From: an uncultured Prochlorococcus sp.
Lineage (GTDB): Bacteria; Cyanobacteriota; Cyanobacteriia; PCC-6307; Cyanobiaceae
NCBI GenBank assembly: GCA_902563335.1
Contig: CACEWU010000003.1
Coordinates: 1-64,000, forward strand
DNA: 64,000 nt
Reading direction: 5' to 3'
Position numbers and translations under genes: made by a program. How positions within the stretch are numbered: the stretch's first letter is position 1; each line of letters opens with the position of its first letter. Below are positions 63,456 to 64,000 of the stretch, piece after piece. Under the pieces are notes generated by a model that made no database searches, was not told the DNA's origin, and was given only the letters and a program-made list of their open reading frames with translations.

Positions 63456-64000
63456 TTAAAGATTTTTTATTGATGTTATATCAAGAGGAGTGATATAAAA
63501 AATCAATACTTTTCCTTTGCGAAGGATTTCAAAGGCAAGAGGAGAATTTACGCCATGATTATTAATTGCTGAGATTACATTTGTGGGCTCTTTTATTGTT
63601 AGACCACCTACGGATGTTATTACATCACCAACTTGAAGTCCTCCTTTATCTCCTGGACCACCATTGATCACATGCCTTATCAAAGCTCCTCTACTGGGTA
63701 TATTATTTTTACTTTTTTGGTTATTTAATACAGGAGAGAGGCTTACACCAATCATTGGATGACTAACTTTACCTTGCTCAACAAGTTGCTTGGCTATTTC
63801 ACGAGCACGATTAATAGGGATTGCAAACCCTAAGCCGGCTCCAGGTCCAGATCGAACAAGCGTGTTGATGCCAATGACTTCGCCATTAGCATTTAATAAT
63901 GGTCCTCCAGAATTTCCAGGATTAATCGCCGCATCTGTTTGGATAAGGTCTAAGCGTTTTCCGGATATTCCTAATTGCGCAACATTCCGATTTAAGTTGC
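63456..64000 (-). CDS. HtrA-type serine protease, 5' end outside the window
   Basis: Only the C-terminal part is visible. The frame continues past the track's ATG at 63755 and includes the catalytic [21 protein letters not shown] and IPINRARE, followed by one PDZ domain (about 63470-63730 in [13 protein letters not shown] to [10 protein letters not shown]). This is an envelope or thylakoid-lumen DegP/HtrA protease. Start lies beyond base 64000; the paralog type (HtrA, HhoA, HhoB) cannot be told. Confidence 0.92.
   Translation of the reverse strand, partial: NLNRNVAQLGISGKRLDLIQTDAAINPGNSGGPLLNANGEVIGINTLVRSGPGAGLGFAIPINRAREIAKQLVEQGKVSHPMIGVSLSPVLNNQKSKNNIPSRGALIRHVINGGPGDKGGLQVGDVITSVGGLTIKEPTNVISAINNHGVNSPLAFEILRKGKVLIFYITPLDITSIKNL

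Noticed and set aside
1-64000. CRISPR arrays, insertion sequences, rRNA genes or defence systems
   Set aside because: I saw no regular spacer repeats, transposase motifs, rRNA sequence or restriction/toxin families.

Overview
The window looks like chromosome of a marine picocyanobacterium, most likely Prochlorococcus (probably a low-light type). The evidence is AT-rich, tightly packed DNA, a two-piece (permuted) tmRNA with a cyanobacterial tag, psbX/ycf66/ycf19/hli photosynthesis genes, a SUF iron-sulfur operon with its SufR repressor, and a cobalamin riboswitch in front of a HupE/UreJ metal transporter. Both ends cut genes: alaS on the left and an HtrA-type protease on the right. Species assignment is inference; no ribosomal RNA is present.

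Layout. 1-9.2 kb: housekeeping block alaS, speA, ndk, thiO, gatB, coaE, argJ, mostly convergent or divergent with almost no spacers. 9.3-11.2 kb: a PH/SHOCT-type protein and the B12-riboswitch/hupE unit. 11.3-16.4 kb: the loosest, most accessory stretch, with a sulfotransferase, an overlapping phosphoribosyltransferase/nucleoside deoxyribosyltransferase pair, a DUF616-like glycosyltransferase candidate, several tiny membrane proteins and long spacers. 16.7-25.9 kb: lumenal pentapeptide protein, ssrA, a THUMP RNA methyltransferase, a holin-like/DUF883-like pair, smc and a PRC-barrel protein. 26-32.3 kb: msrB, LpxB-like protein, tRNA-Leu, accC, ycf19, psbX, ycf66, two paralogous TolB-like proteins and an hli gene. 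32.3-36.8 kb: SbmA/BacA-like ABC transporter, small proteins, HIT hydrolase, def. 36.9-45.2 kb: S9 peptidase, sufBCDS (minus strand) facing sufR (plus strand). 45.4-53.4 kb: DUF4912 protein, pgm, rarA fusion, PPTase/bcp divergent pair, coaX, cysH. 53.5-60 kb: a same-strand run of NDH-2, an SLC13 carrier, TrkH and TrkA, then anmK. 60-64 kb: small conserved proteins including a stand-alone Nif11 domain, an ABC-F ATPase, a twin-CX3C mini-protein and htrA.

How the genes work together: Fe-S assembly (suf) is under local SufR control; sulfur supply (cysH) and cofactor supply (coaX, coaE, PPTase) lie in the same chromosome segment; NDH-2, SLC13, TrkH and TrkA form a probable respiratory/ion-homeostasis cluster; accC, psbX, ycf19 and ycf66 are a plastid-like conserved neighbourhood. 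I found at least ten small genes (45-57 codons) that the ORF track omits. I saw no CRISPR array, insertion sequence, integrase or defence system. The least explained signals are the PRTase/NDT pair, the twin-CX3C peptide, a perfect hairpin covering the start of a tiny membrane protein, and a possible frameshifted small gene near 36 kb.
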